Assembly: GCF_002298975.1 (NCBI RefSeq)
Contig: NZ_DBMV01000021.1
Coordinates: forward strand, 186,001-250,000
Direction of reading: 5' to 3'
From: Ralstonia sp. UBA689
GTDB lineage: Bacteria > Pseudomonadota > Gammaproteobacteria > Burkholderiales > Burkholderiaceae
Length of the DNA: 64,000 bases
A program made the position numbers and the translations under genes. A model generated the notes under the pieces. That model searched no databases, was not told where the DNA came from, and saw only the letters and a program-made list of their open reading frames with translations. Position 1 is the first letter of the stretch, and every line of letters starts with the position of its first letter. Below, in pieces: positions 61,714 through 64,000 of the stretch.

Positions 61714-62535
61714 ATGAACGCCGGCCCGTCGATACTGCGTACGGCGGCCGCTGCGGCGGCGCTGGGCCTGTGCGCGCTGGCCACGGCCGCGCCGGGTGGC
61801 GTCAATGCAGGCGCCTGCAAGGGCACCGTCTACCTGACCTTCGACACCGGCAGCATGAGCCAGGCGCAGTTGATTGCCGACACGCTGCGCCGCCACCGCA
61901 TCCAGGCCACCTTCTTCCTCGCCAACGAGAAAACCATCCACGGCGACAGCACGCTTGACGCTGCCTGGGCGCCATACTGGAAGTCGCTGGCGGCTGACGG
62001 CCACGCCTTCGGTACGCATACGTTCGATCACGTCTACTACAAGGGCGAGGCCGGCGCCGGCAAGGTGCGCTTCCGCCCACAGTTCGGCGAGCAGGGCAGC
62101 CGCAACGTCGTCTGGAGCGAGCCTGAGTTCTGCGCCGAACTCAAACGCAGCGCCGACCGCTTCAGGGCCATGACCGGCCAGCCGATCGACCCGCTGTGGC
62201 GCGCGCCGGGCGGTCACCTTTCTGCCACCACCGAAGCCTGGGCCAAACAATGCGGCTATGCGCATGTGGCGTGGGCACCAGCCGGTTTCCTTGGCGATGA
62301 GTTGCCGTCCGAGCGCTACCCGAACGCCATGCTGCTGGATAAGGCCCTGACCAATCTGCGCGACGGCGATATCACCATGGCGCACTTGGGCATCTGGTCG
62401 CGCAAGGACGCATGGGCACCGGCCGATCTGGAGCCGCTCATCAGCGGCCTGGAGCGCAGGGGCTTCTGCTTCGCCACACTGCGCGATCATCCGCAGTACA
62501 AGGCCTGGTTTGCCGCACACCCTGCCGCCCGTTGA
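61714..62535 (+). CDS. polysaccharide deacetylase family protein (altered motif 1)
   Basis: A 273-residue exported protein with a signal peptide (ALATAA near residue 29) and a NodB-homology fold (CE4). Motif 1 is TFDTG with D44 present, but the metal-binding second Asp replaced by T45. Motif 2 HTFDH gives H102 and H106, motif 3 RAPGG has R163, and motif 5 is MAHLG. Three of the usual metal/catalytic elements are thus kept. Activity on a sugar polymer is likely but metal binding may differ. ATG 61714 is preferred over in-frame TTG 61699 and GTG 61705. Confidence 0.85.
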   Translation: MNAGPSILRTAAAAAALGLCALATAAPGGVNAGACKGTVYLTFDTGSMSQAQLIADTLRRHRIQATFFLANEKTIHGDSTLDAAWAPYWKSLAADGHAFGTHTFDHVYYKGEAGAGKVRFRPQFGEQGSRNVVWSEPEFCAELKRSADRFRAMTGQPIDPLWRAPGGHLSATTEAWAKQCGYAHVAWAPAGFLGDELPSERYPNAMLLDKALTNLRDGDITMAHLGIWSRKDAWAPADLEPLISGLERRGFCFATLRDHPQYKAWFAAHPAAR

Positions 62536-62542
62536 CACCGCC

Positions 62543-63517
62543 ATGTTCGACTGGATTTCCGACACCTTCACGCAAGCGCAGGACGTGCTGTTCCAGCATG
62601 TCGTGATGCCGCTGACGTATGGCGTTGGTCTGGGCGGCTACGTTGAGGATGCGTACCCCGGCACCGAATGGCTGCTGATGGGGCTGATGCAGATTGCCGT
62701 GCTGCTGCTGGTGCTGCGCCCGCTGGAACACCGGCGTCCGGTGGAGCCGATGCATGACCGCAAGGCGGTGCGCGCGGACATCTTCTATACGCTGTTCCAT
62801 CGGCTCGGTTTCTTTCCGCTGCTGATGTTCTTTACGCTGCAGCCGCTGATCGACGGTCTGGATGGCAAGCTGCGTTTCTGGGGCTGGGCGCACCTGAATG
62901 TGGAGGATTGGTGGCCAGGTGTCACGTCGGTCGCCATCGTCAGTTTCCTGATCTATCTGGTGCTGTTCGACCTGCTGGATTACTGGTATCACCGCCTCTC
63001 GCACAAGTTCAACTGGTGGTGGAGCCTGCATTCGTTGCATCACAGCCAGCGGCAGATGACGATGTGGTCGGATAATCGCAACCACATCCTCGACGACGTG
63101 CTGCGCGGCGCGGTGTTCGCAGTCGCGGCGCTGGCGATCGGCGTGGAGCCGTCGCAGTACGTGCTGCTGGTCGCCATCTCCCAATTGCTGCAGAGCCTGC
63201 AACACGCCAACGTGCGCATGCACTTTGGCTGGCTGGGCGAGCGTCTGCTGATCTCGCCACGCTTTCATCGGTTGCACCATGCCATCGGCCTGGGGCACGA
63301 GGTGCCGGGCAAGCCGGGCGTGCTGGGTGGGTGCAACTTCGGCGTGCTCTTCCCATGGTGGGACATGCTGTTCGGCACCGCCGTCTTCTCGCCGGAATAT
63401 CATGCCACCGGCATCCGCGATCAACTCCCCGCACCGCAGGGGGCCTCGCGCGACTACGGGCGCGGCGTGCTGCGCCAGCAATGGCTGGGCTTCAAGCGGC
63501 TGTTCGGTCGCGCGTGA
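62543..63517 (+). CDS. sterol desaturase / fatty acid hydroxylase family membrane protein
   Basis: A 324-residue multi-pass membrane protein of the FA_hydroxylase superfamily, di-iron oxygenases acting on lipids. The histidine clusters are HRLSH near residue 152, HSLHHSQRQ near 167 and HRLHHAIGLGHE near 244, with membrane helices between. It is 7 nt after the deacetylase stop. The substrate (hopanoid, lipid A or membrane fatty acyl chain) is unknown. Confidence 0.9.
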   Translation: MFDWISDTFTQAQDVLFQHVVMPLTYGVGLGGYVEDAYPGTEWLLMGLMQIAVLLLVLRPLEHRRPVEPMHDRKAVRADIFYTLFHRLGFFPLLMFFTLQPLIDGLDGKLRFWGWAHLNVEDWWPGVTSVAIVSFLIYLVLFDLLDYWYHRLSHKFNWWWSLHSLHHSQRQMTMWSDNRNHILDDVLRGAVFAVAALAIGVEPSQYVLLVAISQLLQSLQHANVRMHFGWLGERLLISPRFHRLHHAIGLGHEVPGKPGVLGGCNFGVLFPWWDMLFGTAVFSPEYHATGIRDQLPAPQGASRDYGRGVLRQQWLGFKRLFGRA

Positions 63518-63588
63518 GTCGGGGCGGCACGCGCGCCATGTCGGTGCGCTGTGCTAGGCTGTCCGTTCCCTGATTTTCAGATTCCCGC

Positions 63589-64000
63589 ATGAACGACTTG
63601 ATCCGCGCGTTTGGCCGCGCGCTGCTTTCGCAACTGCATCCGCGCATGTTGTTCCTGACGGTGCTGCCGTTCGTCGTCGCCCTGCTGGTATGGGGCGCGG
63701 TGCTGTATTTCGGCTGGGACGCCATGAACGGCGTGGCCAGAAGCGCCGTGGAAAGCTGGTCGTTCATGGGCTGGATCAAGAGCGGCCTCAACGCCATCGG
63801 CATGACGGGTTTGTGGGCGGCCATTGCGCCGCTGCTGGTCATCACGTTGCTGGTGCCGGTGATTGTGGTGTCGATCCTCGTCTTCGTGAGCGTGACGTCG
63901 GTGCCGCCGGTCATGCGTTTTCTCGACCGCAGCTATCCGCAGCTCGAGCGCCGCAGGGGCGGATCTCTGGCGGGAAGTGTGATGCATGCGCTGCTGTGCA
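63589..64000 (+). CDS. EI24 domain (CysZ-like) membrane protein, partial
   Basis: ATG 63589 opens a frame that reaches the window edge without stop (137 codons). MNDLIRAFGRALLSQLHPRM is followed by two or more membrane segments (LFLTVLPFVVALLVWGAVLY; IAPLLVITLLVPVIVVSILV) and FVSVTSVPPVMRFLDR. This is the pattern of EI24/CysZ-type proteins, some of which import sulfate. The C-terminal half is missing. It lies 71 nt after the desaturase gene and may have its own promoter. Confidence 0.82.
   Translation, partial: MNDLIRAFGRALLSQLHPRMLFLTVLPFVVALLVWGAVLYFGWDAMNGVARSAVESWSFMGWIKSGLNAIGMTGLWAAIAPLLVITLLVPVIVVSILVFVSVTSVPPVMRFLDRSYPQLERRRGGSLAGSVMHALLC

Overview
The window reads as a stretch of the main chromosome of a GC-rich betaproteobacterium, most likely Ralstonia (R. 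pickettii/R. solanacearum group). I base this on the gene order rlmN-pilW-rodZ-ispG-hisS-yfgM-bamB-der-hfq-hflX-hflK-hflC-hisZ-purA, on the protein sequences as I recognise them, and on codon use. The genus is an inference; no database was searched. I see no prophage, plasmid functions, CRISPR array or intact insertion sequence.

Positions 1-27,060 are housekeeping. In order they hold a partial nuclease-family gene, rlmD, a BI-1 membrane protein, ndk, the rlmN-to-purA block (rRNA modification, pilus assembly factor, cell shape, isoprenoid and histidyl-tRNA synthesis, outer-membrane assembly, ribosome GTPases, Hfq, FtsH modulators, purine synthesis), a phosphoribosyltransferase, a tRNA-Leu(CAG), rnr, rlmB, a sirtuin, and the divergent pair tal and rpiA.

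Positions 27,140-35,450 are a reductive pyrimidine-catabolism locus. A TetR/RutR-like regulator diverges from an operon of an amidohydrolase (probable beta-ureidopropionase), preT, preA, an NCS1 nucleobase transporter and dihydropyrimidinase. A perfect inverted repeat overlaps the -10 element of the operon promoter. Downstream lie a scar made of a transposase tail abutting a chemotaxis-receptor tail, then yggX and a porin.

Positions 37,430-53,880 encode a complete myo-inositol degradation pathway. iolC (fused to an aldolase domain), iolD, iolE and iolB are on the minus strand. A sugar ABC importer, an iolI-like isomerase, iolG, a second Gfo/Idh/MocA dehydrogenase and an RpiR regulator (iolR) are on the plus strand, and mmsA/iolA completes conversion to acetyl-CoA. 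Two near-palindromic GGAA-N6-TTCC-type sites lie 30 bp apart between the two divergent operons. Two TIM-barrel sugar isomerase/dehydratase genes in the locus are decayed (47,043-47,357 and 49,291-50,018).

Positions 53,990-64,000 hold a LysR regulator, argA, hrpA (sharing a symmetric -10 element with argA), then a compact three-gene unit: a YVTN propeller protein, a polysaccharide-deacetylase-like protein with an altered metal motif, and a sterol-desaturase-family membrane protein. An EI24/CysZ-like membrane protein follows and is cut by the window edge. I found no clear novel defence or mobile system. The items most worth checking are the decayed inositol genes, the putative IolR and pyrimidine operators, the IS/chemoreceptor scar, the symmetric promoter and the deacetylase-desaturase unit.
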